A DNA stretch of 64,000 nt, taken from Cristatella mucedo. Taxonomy: Eukaryota; Bryozoa; Phylactolaemata; Cristatellidae. Below are positions 11,298-35,021 of the stretch, one piece after another. The translations under genes and the position numbers were made by a program. Positions within the stretch are counted from its first letter, which is position 1; each line of letters starts with the position of its first letter. The stretch lies in the NCBI GenBank assembly GCA_009760855.2, contig WPIO01000179.1:285001-349000 (forward strand), given 5' to 3'. The notes beneath the pieces were generated by a model, which did not search any database, was not told the DNA's origin, and was given only the letters and a program-made list of their open reading frames with translations.

Positions 11298-11735
11298 GTG
11301 GAGGTGACGCTGGCATGCGACGAACCGGTGGGTTACTACTCGGAGCAAGTCGGAGATGCGGAGCAGGTCGGAAGCTCATCGGCGACGCAAGTGGGCTGTG
11401 ACGCAGCGCAGGTAGGAGACGAGGCGCAGATCGGATATGCGGTGCAGGTCGGAAACGCGGCTGCGGCGGCGCCCGAAGACGCGGCGGCGCCCGAAGACTC
11501 GGCGGCGGCGCCCGAAGACGCGGCGGCGCCCGAAGACGCGGCGGCGGCGCCCGGAGACGCGGTGGTGGCTTGCGAAGTAGGCGGTGGTGTGGGATGCACC
11601 ATTAAGCTTCGAGGCTGTGCCGCCCGACGAGGCGCCAGCGGGGGAGAAATATGTGGCCCCACGACGCATGAACGCAGCCGGCTTGTTTCAACAGGCCCTG
11701 CGGTCGCCTGCCTCTTCCGAGCAGCCGTTACTTAG
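11298..11735 (+). pseudogene. Repeat-rich middle frame of the LTR element
   Basis: The translation carries repeated Q-V-G blocks (residues about 18-55) and then APED repeats encoded by 15-18-bp units (GCGGCGGCGCCCGAAGAC) at about 11,460-11,555. No enzyme motif is visible. It sits where the protease-polymerase region would be in a complete element, so it may be an expanded linker left after deletion. Confidence 0.45.
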
Positions 11736-11973
11736 CCTCATGATTAAGGGTACAGTTAGTGCCCCGGCGGAAGGAGTTGGCATTGAAATTGATGGAATCC
11801 GCCGCCACCTAGCGGACATCAGACCAGTACCGATCGCCAACGAACTCCTTGATGCGCACTTCGATGCTGGCCCTGGTAGTATGGCCAGAGCAGACGAGCG
11901 CGGCAGACAGCTACGGCCAAGATGTGGGCTGAGACCGCCGGCGCGCTATGAGGACTATGTGGTTAATGTTTAG
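11584..11973 (+). pseudogene. Remnant of the integrase C-terminus (end of pol)
   Basis: The frame ends RPRCGLRPPARYEDYVVNV and stop. Basic residues followed by P-P-x-R-[YF]-x-D-Y-V is the usual ending of Ty3/gypsy-group Pol polyproteins. No HHCC or DDE residues are present. The stop lies 85 bases before the 3' LTR. Confidence 0.5.
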
Positions 11974-12057
11974 CCTTCTCGTTGTCTAAGCAGTGGAGAA
12001 GAACAGCTGCTTGCTGCTCTGGCTACGTCGTTAATTGATCTCCAGATCAGGCGGGCA

Positions 12058-12303
12058 TGTGGTTATATTTAATTGATGACACTGCCCCTGATCGCTGTAC
12101 GAGTGGGCTGTGACACCCAATGCGGTAAGAAGTCCGGATGTGCTATTAGTATTTGTTTTGACAAGGGAGTCAGGGGGACTCCGGTGGGCGAGAGGGGCGA
12201 AGAGAGTTGTGCTTCGCCCTGCTCCGTATTGAGGGAGAAGAAACTGGTGGTGTTGCTCGTCGGCTGGTGTTCTGTGCTGTTCGCGACGATAATTCAGACT
12301 ACA
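12058..12303 (+). repeat. 3' LTR
   Basis: 246 bp, the same length and ends as the 5' LTR, with about 18 differences by eye. It is preceded by a weak purine-rich stretch and followed directly by the TAGAC duplication. Confidence 0.93.
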
Positions 12304-12649
12304 TAGACAAAGCGTGGCAAGACGCTGTACAGTAGTGGAAGATGCACGAGCCGTTTCCGAATGTGTACTCCTGCTTCGGCATGTAGCTGAAGAGAGATGT
12401 CAAGCTGTCGAGTTGCCAAGAGAGATCAAGCTCGATCGCAGGCCGTTCGCAAGAAGCCAGACAATGTAGCGTTTGTACGACAATCTCTTTAGGTAAAGAG
12501 GCGCTTGGCGGACCGCTCGAAGGTTATTTCCGTGCAGACGAACAGCCTCCGTGAGCAGGCAGAGCACCTAGCTCGGCAGACCGCAAGCGATCAGGACGGT
12601 GGCCTCGTCCCCTCACGAAACCGAGACGGAGCACTGAGATGAGAGCTTG

Positions 12650-13117
12650 AGAGAATAATAATAATAATAATAATATTGCACTTGATAAAGCGCCCTCAGA
12701 GAACTTAATCTCTTTCTAGGCGCTTTACATTTGCTGCAAAGTGATACGCAATAGAATAGTAAGTAAAATCATGCTTGAAAAACAAACAAAATGAATAACA
12801 TGGTTAGGGGTTACATGCACTGGGTCAGCATGCAAATGTGGTTAGTGGCAGCATGAACAGTGTCAGCACGCATAAGCACATCGAGGACGAATCACAAGGA
12901 CCCACTAAATGCTGTCCTAAATAGGTATGTTTTTAAGTTTCTTTTAAATGTGGTCAGGTCAGGGGATGTTCTGATGCAGGTCGGGAGGGAGTTCCAGGCT
13001 GTGGGAGCATACGAGCTAAATGCACGGTCTCCAAAGGATTTAAGGTTTGTACGAGGTATTTCTAGACTGTTGGATTCCGAAAAGCGAGTGGTACGATGCT
13101 TTGCCTGATGGGGTAGT
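12650..13117 (-). mobile_element. CR1/L2-like LINE fragment (family A), C-terminus and 3' end, unit B only
   Basis: It is absent at the matching point of unit A (near 7238). Read on the minus strand it gives KSFGDRAFSSYAPTAWNSLP, a tail like TTFKRNLKTYLF, and then the 3' end GGCGCTTTATCAAGTGC followed by (ATT)n (the ATAATAATA run at 12,657-12,675 on +). It is a 5'-truncated insertion made after the duplication. Confidence 0.85.
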
Positions 13118-13129
13118 GTAGAATGATGA

Positions 13130-13179
13130 GACAAAGAGAAAGAGACAGAGCGAGAGAGAGAAGACACAGAGAAAAGACT

Positions 13180-13223
<44 letters not shown>

Positions 13224-13321
13224 CAGAGAGACAGAGAAAGAGACACAGACAGACGGACAGAATCTGTGAGTGTGGGTGTGTGTGCGAGCGCGCGTGTGTG
13301 TGTGCGCGCGCGTGTGTGTGC
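13130..13321. repeat. Interrupted (GA)n and (GT/GC)n microsatellites, unit B
   Basis: Counterpart of the 7241-7515 tract in unit A, shorter and with GCGC interruptions. Confidence 0.9.
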
Positions 13322-13484
13322 ACGAGCGACCGGCAGTGTCATGAGGGGGGAAGGTAAGAACCAACCTGTAGTAACGGAGGCTCACTGCCCAGTTTTACGC
13401 GACACATACCCAGGATGCCGCTCGCAGCCGATTCCCTCTCGCTGGGGGTCAGCCGGTGGCTGCGGCGGCGGCATTCAGCTCCAA

Positions 13485-14231
13485 TCACTCGCCGACCGCC
13501 GCGCCGCCTCCTGCGGCCACCCGGTGATACCGTAAGGCGTAGCGCAGGCAGACGGCCAGCAGGACCGCCCCCGCCGCCACCAGCACCGCGCCAACAGCCA
13601 GGGCCGCCGGGCTGTCGCTGGGGCAGGCCGACACGTAGTAGGCGTTGCTCACAATGACGCGGTAGGTCAACGTGGACGCGTCGGCGGCGTCGCAGACGCT
13701 CAGGCCGAAGCGCAGGCGCGCGCCGTCTTCGTATGGATAGAGGAGCAGGTGCGCGCACGCGACGCTTTCCAACGGGTGCGTGTAATTGACGGCGCATAAC
13801 GTCAGATCGTAGCTCGTGTATCCGGCGCTCTGTGCTGCTGCCTCGCCGCCGCCGCCGGCGCTTCTGTCGCCGGCGCACCACCAACCGTAGCGGGCTCCCG
13901 TCGCCGACACGCTGTCGCGGTAATCGTCGTCGTCGTCGGCGGCCGCAACCCAGATTTTGGCGGAGGCGTTCGCGCGCGCCGCCACCGCCGGCGAGCGCAA
14001 CGCCCCGCCGACCCAGCGGTCGTAGCTCACGTTCCAGATCACTTGCGACTTCTTAGTGACTGTTGCTCGGAAGAGGGCGTCGGAGAAGGTGCCGTTCACT
14101 CGAACGCTTCCTTCCAGCGAGCAGTCACCGTCGCCGCGGCTCGTGAGCTGACGGGTCGTTCCGAGAGCCGCTCCGGTAAACAGGGCCGTGGCGGCGCACA
14201 GCACCGAGACCGCTGCCGCCGGCGGGCGCAT
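13485..14231 (-). CDS. Predicted type I membrane protein, tandem paralogue B
   Basis: Single-exon frame of 248 residues starting at ATG 14,231. It has the same plan as paralogue A: signal peptide (1 to about 24), ectodomain with six Cys at matching positions, one transmembrane helix, short tail. The first 28 residues are nearly identical to A. Further on the proteins differ at more than twenty positions (for example SSQ to TKK, W to L, H to Y), while synonymous differences are few. An I-to-N change adds an NVS glycosylation site. The segment after the helix is replaced (CLRYALRYHR against MCCVYRRQR). A CGA-to-TGA change ends the protein 14 residues before A's stop. Both copies are open, so both may be expressed. 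Family unknown; a fast-evolving surface or recognition protein is one explanation. Confidence 0.72.
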   Translation of the reverse strand: MRPPAAAVSVLCAATALFTGAALGTTRQLTSRGDGDCSLEGSVRVNGTFSDALFRATVTKKSQVIWNVSYDRWVGGALRSPAVAARANASAKIWVAAADDDDDYRDSVSATGARYGWWCAGDRSAGGGGEAAAQSAGYTSYDLTLCAVNYTHPLESVACAHLLLYPYEDGARLRFGLSVCDAADASTLTYRVIVSNAYYVSACPSDSPAALAVGAVLVAAGAVLLAVCLRYALRYHRVAAGGGAAVGE

Positions 14232-14491
14232 GGCGAGGGAGGACGAACGGCGCGGTAGGACGGACGCTGGCTAGTAGCTAGCCAGATGGCGGCTCGCTAG
14301 CACGCCGACGAGCAAATACGTTCGGCCATTTTGGCCATCCGCGGCGGCTCGATACCAAAACGCGTTCCGTTAGCTGGTTACCAGGAGGCGCTGCCCGACG
14401 CCATTGTCCACGGTCGGACAGGGGCGTCGTCGCAGACCGGTATGTGGCCCGCGGAATCGACCACGAGAAACCCGCAGGTCGACCTGTGGGT

Positions 14492-15151
14492 GCCGCTAAT
14501 TTGGGGGGGGGGCGTGGTACGCTGTGTATATTGTCGGGCGGCCGCTCCGACGGCTATTTCATCACGATTATCCTCCTATCCACCAATAACCGGTGTTTCA
14601 CCTGTTCACGCCCACGTTATGGAAGGGTGCGTAAGGCTGAGCAAGCCTCCCCCTTTACACGGGGGGGGAGAGCAGAGGTGTACCTTTCACCACTATTGGT
14701 CGGTGCGGGTATTGGGGGGCGCGCCCAGACGCGCTCGGTTCTCTGACGCCGCGCCTGGGAGCGAGCGTAGGGTGGGGGTCGACCGCCTCGCCTGCGCCAC
14801 CTGCACCTCCTACGGATGGCAGCCATCGCTCGTCAGCCAATAGCAGCGCCGGTCATTCGACCCTCGGTATCGCTCCTTCTAGAAGTTCTGCCTTTTCACC
14901 ATCTTGAATGGATGCTGCCATTTCTTCTTTATCTCTTCTTCTTTCACGGGAATAAATGACGGCGTACTAGCTGCCAACTAATACGCCGCCGACTATTTAT
15001 TGATTGAGCGCACTTTCGGCTATGAGAACAGCGCCCATAGCCGCTATATCAACGCCGTCGTTTGGCACTGAGCCAGCTCACTTTTCCCCTCGTCCTGCTA
15101 TGAGCGCTATGCACGTAGCCATAAGTGTGCTGGCACTATGAGCAAACGACG
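14492..15151. other. 660-bp block present in unit B only
   Basis: It interrupts homology between A (near 8675) and B. GACGGCGTACTAGCTG occurs at 14,958-14,973 and again at the right edge, 15,148-15,163. The 13-bp inverted arms ACGCCGTCGTTTG / CAAACGACGGCGT lie at 15,052-15,064 and 15,143-15,155. No coding motif was found. It may be a small non-autonomous transposon or a composite of repeats, but I cannot define its ends. Confidence 0.5.
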
Positions 15152-15303
15152 GCGTACTAGCTGGTACAGCCTCCAAAAACGATAGTAAGCTTATTTGATG
15201 AATTATTCTTTGCATCGAAGTGAAATGTAAGCTTAGCACAGCAGATTACTTCGTCCAATGCTTGCTGTTACAGCCAATTGACCATGGACAACTCGTTTTC
15301 TAC

Positions 15304-16748
15304 CATGCTCGGAGTCAGGCAGCCAGCTGTGAATGTAAATAACTGCATGAAACGAAAGCGGGGGGGGGGGTTATATTATCTCACCGATCGATTATTTGCA
15401 ACCGTCCTTATACCTGTAGGCCTTGCTGGCCTTGGCTTAATTTAGCGCGAGCGAGAAGTGTTCGGCGGCGGGCGAAAACTCCTTTGTCCTGGAGCAGTGA
15501 GCCAGAGAGGAGCACCAGTGTGGTTAGAGAGCAAGAGCTTAAGAGCGAGCCAGGAAGTTCTGAGACCAGCGCTGACGATTCGGCCTTTAGAATTGGTCTG
15601 ATATAGGCGAGAGCGGCTGATTGATGTTGGCTGACCTGTCAAACTCGGCCATAACTCCAAAAAGAATCTTCGGGATCCTATTCGGCATTCAAGCTGGACA
15701 GGGGTGCCCTTCCAGTGGCCTAGTGATGGTATTAATTCCTTACCGTAATGGGCCACGGTGTCGGGCCCAATACCACTAAGCTCTTGCCACAGTGTCACAG
15801 CCAGGTATTTAAGAGTCGAGCGACGCTCGCTCTTTTGTCTTTTGCTCGGCTCCTGCTCTTCGGCCTCGCTTCGACGCCGTCGGACTCGTTTCTCTGAAAG
15901 CGAGGGAGGAGGGCGGGCTGTTCGCCGGCGATTGACAGGACAGGACGAGATAGCACTAGGAGGATTCGGTGGACTCCACCGAATACGGCCGTATCGCACT
16001 CGAGCTAGCATTTAGTGTTTCTTTTGTGTTGTGTGTGTGGCGCTCGCACGTGGTTTCGGCATAGGGATTGGCCGGTGCGAGCTAAACGGAGTTGGTGTGC
16101 GTGGGTGAGGTATTCCGTTAGTTCGGGCTCCTTTGTCTATTTGGGCCGTTCCCCCTAGAGACGCAGGTAGCCTAAGTGCGGAGACGTGTTTCCTCCGCAA
16201 GAGTGCTTGAGGTGGTGTGGTTTTGGAGGTATTGTTGACGTTAAGCTGGAAGCGGAGCCCTAGTTCTCCAGTGGGGGTCTAGGCTCCGGTTCGGGCTCCA
16301 TCTATTTGGGTCATTCCCCACTATAGACGAAAGTGGCCTAAGTGCGGGGACGTATTCCCTCCGCAAGAGTGCTTCGTGTAGTGCTTGAGGTATTCCTGCC
16401 GCAAGCTAGAAGCGGAGCCCTAGTTCTCCAGTGGGGGGTCTAGGCTCCGGTTCGGGCTCCGTCTACTTGGGTCGTTCCCCACAATAGATTTAAGTAGCCG
16501 AAGTGCGGGGAATACTGCTTGTGCTGTTAAGAGCGTGTGAGGAGTGTGGAGATAAAACTGGGCTAGACGCGCTGCGACTTTGTGCGCTTGCGAATAGAGC
16601 TCAGTAAAATCCCTAATTTGTGTGTCTCGCTTTCCAATTCACGCCGCGGACTCACGACCTCCTTCAGTAACGGTAAGTAGGTCAGCGCCAGAAATGCTCG
16701 TTTTGTGGCGGCCTGCTTACTGCGCGTAGGCGCGCACCGAACGGCATT
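15304..16748. other. 1.44-kb block present in unit B only, with internal tandem repeats
   Basis: Unit A passes directly from CGTTTTCTACC to CTAGGTTACGCC, while unit B has this block between them. It contains a 189-residue minus-strand frame (16,011-15,442) with a basic stretch RVRRRRSEAEEQEPSKRQK and no recognised domain, a 160-168-bp tandem repeat, and an LTR-like end near 16,560-16,680. It could be part of an LTR-type element. No target duplication is evident, so deletion from unit A is equally possible. Confidence 0.5.
16121..16530. repeat. Tandem repeat, period about 160-168 bp, about 2.5 copies
   Basis: GTTCGGGCTCC starts units at 16,121, 16,289 and 16,450. Each is followed by a (T/C)TTGGG(C/T)C(G/A)TTCCCC motif, CTAAGTGCGG-like sequence, and GAAGCGGAGCCCTAGTTCTC in the first two. 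It lies inside the unit-B-only block. Confidence 0.85.
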
Positions 16749-18432
16749 AGGCGCTAGGTTACGCCGCTAGGTAAGCGGCAGGTTAAGCCTACTCCGCCGA
16801 GCCTTGGCCGTTACGTACCATCTACAAGGTAGTGATAGCCTTTAAGGCTTTTCTGTCACACTATAAAAAGGCTGTTGAATCAGGTAACCTTTTTATAGTA
16901 GGAGGTAGCTTGATAAAAAAATAGCAGGGGATACTGTACTTTATCTCTCTCATTTGTGCAATACAAGGTCGAGTATCTTACGCTAACAGCGTTTCCAAGA
17001 CATATTAGTAAGTAATACTATTCTGATCACAATTTGGGATTTTTGGGGTTGGCACTATCTAAAGCATTAACAAGTATGATACCATATGAATATAGTTTGG
17101 CTAATCTAACAGCCTCAGGTATCTAACCGTCTTTCTTTCATCAGTTTTCTGTCGGTAATAACCAATTGCCTCCCTCCCGTTAGTACTCAAACTCACGACC
17201 TGGGTAGTGAAATAAGTGCACCTTACCTCTCCGCCTGAACGAAGACCCAGGGTCAAAGCCGTAAGGTCTGAATTATTTTAATGTTAAGTTTTACTTATAC
17301 TGATTAAAATGCACAAGTAACACTGTAGAACGATTCGATGTAGCAACGAATAAACTTATTGGAGTTAGACTGTGCCATCGGTGACTTCATGGAAAATTTA
17401 GCCGAGTAACTTGTGAATGTGATAAATACAGATTCTATTATACCTTGCTACTTAATCAACATTAATGATTCAGAAATTGTTTCCTTCACTCTAGTTGCAT
17501 ACGAGGTGCTCACTCACCATGACCCTGCGGGTCGTGGGGTTTGAGTCCTGCAGTGAGCGATCCTTTATTCTTTTATTATTTATATTTTATTATATCCTCT
17601 AAGCGATGGCGATTTAAGGTAATGTTCTTCTGTCACTATACAAACGAGTCCCTTAAATCAGCTAACCTATTTTTACTTGCATCCTTCGTGTACCTACTAA
17701 CATATCGCATGCAACATGGATTGTAATGCGAATGGCCTCAGATGATGGATATTAAAAATATGGCCCATTGTTTACAAGTGTCACATTTTATTCACGTGAC
17801 CGAACGCAAACACCAGGGGATCCTCCTACACACGCGGTCTAGGCTTTCGTGCAAGACTGACCGTTGCTACAGTGCTTGACAAGGAACGAATACGCCGATC
17901 CTTTAGCTGCATGGTTGAATATCATTGCGATTACGAGAACACGAGAATCTAAGACAATGGCTGGGGAGTTTGAGCTGGCACTGATTGCATCGAGCAGACA
18001 ATAGATGCGATTGAGTACAACTAATTGCCCATCAGAGCTGAGTCCGCGAATTAATAAATAAGGCCCGACCACCATGGGGAAATGCGATGCGGTCCGCTTG
18101 CACGTAAGGCACCGGATGAGCGATACTTTCCGATTTCGCTAGCTACCAAACAGTCGCCGTGAGAGACATTTATAACGTAGCCTACAATGACGGCCGCTGA
18201 AGTGTGTGTCCCCCTGCCACCATACACTGACCTCGGAAGCAGGCAAGACAGAACAGAGCAAAGTCAAGTCTTTGAGCTCTCATTCTGCGACTCTTTTGGT
18301 CAATGCTGACGGGAAACACGACGAGAAAGAAGAACGAGGAGATACACGAGAAAACGGGGACATATATAGAGATAAGAGATAAAGAGAGAGAGAGAGACTG
18401 TTGGCTAACGGCACCTAACCAATATCTAGCGA

Positions 18433-31537
<13,105 letters not shown>

Positions 31538-34329
31538 CTCGGAACAGGACGGCAGAGAAAGCGTTTGTGATATTGAGCTTATAGCGCGGCTTCAGCCGCG
31601 ATTCTTTGAGCAAAGTCAATCTCGATGCGTAAGCAATGCATCAAGTTGGGTCATCACGACTCTAACAGCTGATAATACTTCTAGTGGTGTCTACAGCTTG
31701 TTCTTTGTACCACAGCAATTAAAGATAGACCAACAAAGCACAGTAATTGCTCAAGTTCTAAGAGCCCAAAACATGTTAATAACAGACAAGGGAAAAGGAC
31801 ATGATCAAATAGCAAAATGAAAAAGATTCGTGACCTATACAACGAGCAAAGTCGTCTAAAGAAAAAAGACAGGCTTCTCATCTATCACATCCACGGTAAT
31901 CCTATTTTTTAAACACTTCGACACTTAGGCGACTTCCTGGCTACTACAATGCTTTGCAAATTTGTTACCCATTTATCATCACGTGCCGATTCACGCCACC
32001 GATGAAGGACAGTTTAGAGCAGCTGATTTAGCAGTCTCATTTATAGTGCAGCAGAAGTGGCATTAGCTGCTATCATCCCCCTGTGCTGTCGAATAAAGAG
32101 CTTTTCAGTCCTGTAGAAGACAATAAAGAATTGCCTGCTGCAAGATTGGATTGCAGGATTAAGATCGGGAAGTGCAAGCATCATATTGCTTGGCCAAGAT
32201 ACCAAGATCATGTTCCTCCTTCAACAGAGGCCAGTTAGAGCAACCGACTGCAGTTAAGAGCGGTCGACTCTATGCGACACCCCCGGCCTGTAGGTTGAGG
32301 GAAGAAGCCGATAATTGTATAATCCATGTATTTTTTGAAGGTTCACACGTTCTAGGTCTCGGAACTGGGGAGAAAATATAGTGTCTCAGCGCCACCATTA
32401 CTGACAGCTCTTTTGAAGATATATACACACACGATCGGGCAGGCGATCTGCAAGCACGGCTGGCTAATAAATCTGCCTGATTGCATAGCCATCAGAGGGG
32501 GTGATTATTGAATGATGGGCAGCTCACCTGTTATGAAAACAGCTCTTCCATGGGCATTCATAAACGAACCTCTGCATATCATGGACCACAATCGTTGAAA
32601 AGGCCGAATGCATATGTACCAGAACTGCAACAACCAAACAGGTGACCTCGATTCAGACGGGAGCAATAAGACGAGCCACTCTGATATCCGTACAAATGCA
32701 GCCAAGGTAGCTAGCAGCAGTGACACCTGCAGCTAGGCCGGTGAAGGGCAACAGATGCAGCTAGGCTGCATTTTAGCCGATTACGTCAACTGAGCTCTTA
32801 ATAAGGCATGACTACTTACCTGGAGCATACCTAGCAAGCATTAATTTGCATAGCAGCAGTGAATCGAACGGGCTGCTATAAAGAACTTTAAAATGAGCAA
32901 CCACGACGTGATATAAAAAACAGATCAGGAGTTTGCAGCAAATTAGCGCAGGTGCATACATGAGACCCTTGAAAACACAATAATGAATAGGCACACACTA
33001 GCATTCACAAGCTACCAGCAGTCGGCAGCAGGTGCCAATGCTTAAGGGAAAGTTGCTGTATCTGCCAGTACTTAAGAGAAAGTTACTGTATCTTACTATT
33101 CAAACGCTATTCTATTAATTGCAGCTCTTTATACATTCTTTACCGTGCAACTGCTGTTGATTTAGAGCAGGAGAAGAAAGGATGAATGATTGGTACTGCT
33201 ACTAGGCCGGATATATATGTAGTATTCTTCACGCGACGAATCCCGGCTGTGAACCATCACGTTTTCATCCCCCCACACCTGCACTTTTTTTTAAGAGACT
33301 CACTGGTTGTACTTACGCACGAAATCATCAAACGAGGCACTCAAACTCGAAGCAGATACTTAAATGAGCTGTTTATGCTATGCTCTCGTGGCAAAAAACT
33401 CAAAGACCACGGCTGTGACACCAACACAACCTTAGCCGATGCTTCAGCCCCAAACAAATGCGCGAGAATTCCTCGCAGTTGATTCTCCGAAATGCATGCC
33501 CCGACGTTAACGTTCAGCAGCCCAGCTGCAGCAGGAAAGACTGGTGTTTGATGCACAATCAGCACTTTTGCCCATGGGCTCATAGAAGTTAGCCACATCA
33601 ATATGGATCAGTAAAGCCATCGTACTACTGCTCAAAAGCACTCACCAAACCAAAACACATGCCGAAGAACTGGAGCACCAATCCAACGATGTAAAGCATC
33701 TTCTCTGTCTTGGTGCAACTTCTGCTTATTGCGGCAGTCTAGCTGATGGCCTGGGGCATGCAGGCAGCAGTATCCAGCCTCTGCCGACAGTGCCTGACAC
33801 TGGATTGTCGGCAGCTGCTGGTTCTGTGCTGATGGCTAACCAGAAGGGCAGAGTCACCTTTCGGTGATCTTGCTGTTTTGGACAAATGCACGATAACAGC
33901 CAAGGTCGGATAACAGTTGGCTGCAGCTTGGGTCGAAGAGCTACTACAGGGTATTATTTTTGTTTTGCTTGCAGCTTAGACATCAGCTGAAGAGCTGCTG
34001 GGCATTATTTTCACGGTAAGTGACCGAGTCCAGCATCCCTGTAGACTGCCACCAGCAAATTCTCAAATGACTTGCAGAGGCCTACCTAGGTCACTGAAGC
34101 TATTAGCAACAGGACTACAGCTTCAGGCCGATGGCACGTCTCAGCAGAGTTAAGTGCTTCAAGGAAGTTTGATCTCGATGAAATAAATAGGCCTAACTGA
34201 TAAAAGTGCAAAACTCGCCGGCTAGGCTTGTTGGTCGTGAAAAACAAATATTGTAAATACCAGCCAGGTAACCGGCGTGAAGTCAGCTGAAAACAGCTGT
34301 AGTCAGACTGCTCATTAAAAAGCTTACCA
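31538..34329. other. Stretch without a recognised gene
   Basis: No conserved frame is seen. The missing first exon of the dehydrogenase should lie in or beyond this stretch on the minus strand, but I could not identify it. Confidence 0.5.
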
Positions 34330-35020
34330 TAAATCATGAGAACCTCAGTGACGTTCCTCCAGTCTACCTGCTGCCATTCCTATCCAAGGTATTTGAACGT
34401 GTGGTGGCCCAGCTGCCATGCAATTACATCAGTTAACTAAATCTACTAGCAAGTTCCAATCGGGATTCAGAGCTAATTGTCGCCCACAAACTGCTATGCT
34501 GCAGGTTTACAGTGACCTCCTGAGTAATGCTGATCGTAGTAGGGCCTCTCCAAGCTAGTTCTCCAAAATCCCTCAGCAGCATTTGACACAGTTAATCACC
34601 AGATTCTTTCGGAGCACCTCTCGACACTCCTATGTATCACTGACGCAGTGCTAAACTGAGTTAGGTCCTGCCGCAGGGAGAGATGTCAAGGATGTAGATG
34701 TAAATGGCTGTTGGTCCTCCGGGGAGCTCTCTTAAAATATGGGGTACCTCAGGGCCCAGAGGTCTCAGGCTCCCTATCAATACTACAATACTACCCCTCT
34801 GGCCGATGTTATGGCCAAGCACAATGTGGGCTTTCATTTAAATGCCGATGATACCCAGCTCCTACCATCATTCTCCCTTCTAAGCTTTGCTCCTTATCTG
34901 ATTCATGCGACTCCCTTACTGACTGCATCGACGACGTTTGCACTTGGATTGCTAGTAGCTTTCTGAAGTTCATGGGTGATAAGAGCACCCTACAACTCAA
35001 GGGCAAGCGTGTTGTCACAA
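34330..35020 (+). mobile_element. LINE fragment with reverse transcriptase core (family A)
   Basis: Pieces in several frames give AAFDTVNHQILSEHLSTLL, GVPQGP and FHLNADDTQLLPSF, the order of RT motifs in CR1/L2 polymerases. The catalytic box normally reads Y/F-A-D-D; here it reads N-A-D-D, so this copy could not polymerise even without its frameshifts. Confidence 0.8.
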
Positions 35021-35021
35021 T

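Larger units (their letters stand above)
10569..12303 (+). mobile_element. Ty3-like LTR retrotransposon, internally deleted, with 5-bp target duplication
   Basis: Two 246-bp direct repeats with TG...CA ends (10,569-10,814 and 12,058-12,303) flank 1,243 bp. TAGAC is duplicated at 10,564-10,568 and 12,304-12,308. The paralogous site in unit B has a single TAGAC at 18,473-18,477, i.e. the empty site. The interior keeps a gag-like N-terminal frame (10,848-11,264), a repeat-rich middle, and a frame ending RPPARYEDYV, like the C-terminus of Ty3-group integrases. Protease, reverse transcriptase, RNase H and the integrase core are absent, so it is a non-autonomous deletion derivative. The LTRs differ at about 18 positions (about 7%), so the insertion is not recent. 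Confidence 0.93.
6988..12393. repeat. Tandem segmental duplication, unit A
   Basis: This block is repeated directly downstream as unit B (12,394-18,564). The homologous core begins near AGATGTCGAGTTGCC in A and GCTGTCGAGTTGCC in B. It ends at ATGTAGCTGA(A/G)GAG in both units. Unit A contains a membrane-protein gene, non-coding DNA with SINEs, and the last about 130 coding bases of a dehydrogenase, into which a 1.73-kb LTR element has inserted. Without that element it is about 3.6 kb, matching unit B minus its three insertions. Confidence 0.92.
10524..12393 (-). pseudogene. Duplicated, LTR-interrupted 3' fragment of the dehydrogenase last exon
   Basis: Minus-strand sequence 12,393-12,304 continues, across the LTR element, into 10,568-10,524. 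It corresponds to the end of the intact dehydrogenase exon at 18,564-18,433: SYMPKQEYTFGNGSCIF on one side of the element and SKVAPWFIFVLE plus TAA on the other. The upstream exon part and the other exons were not duplicated, so it never had a complete gene. One base is missing compared with the intact exon (TTTCCA to TTCCA, near 12,338), a frameshift. It is therefore a partial pseudogene made by the tandem duplication and then broken by transposition. Confidence 0.9.
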
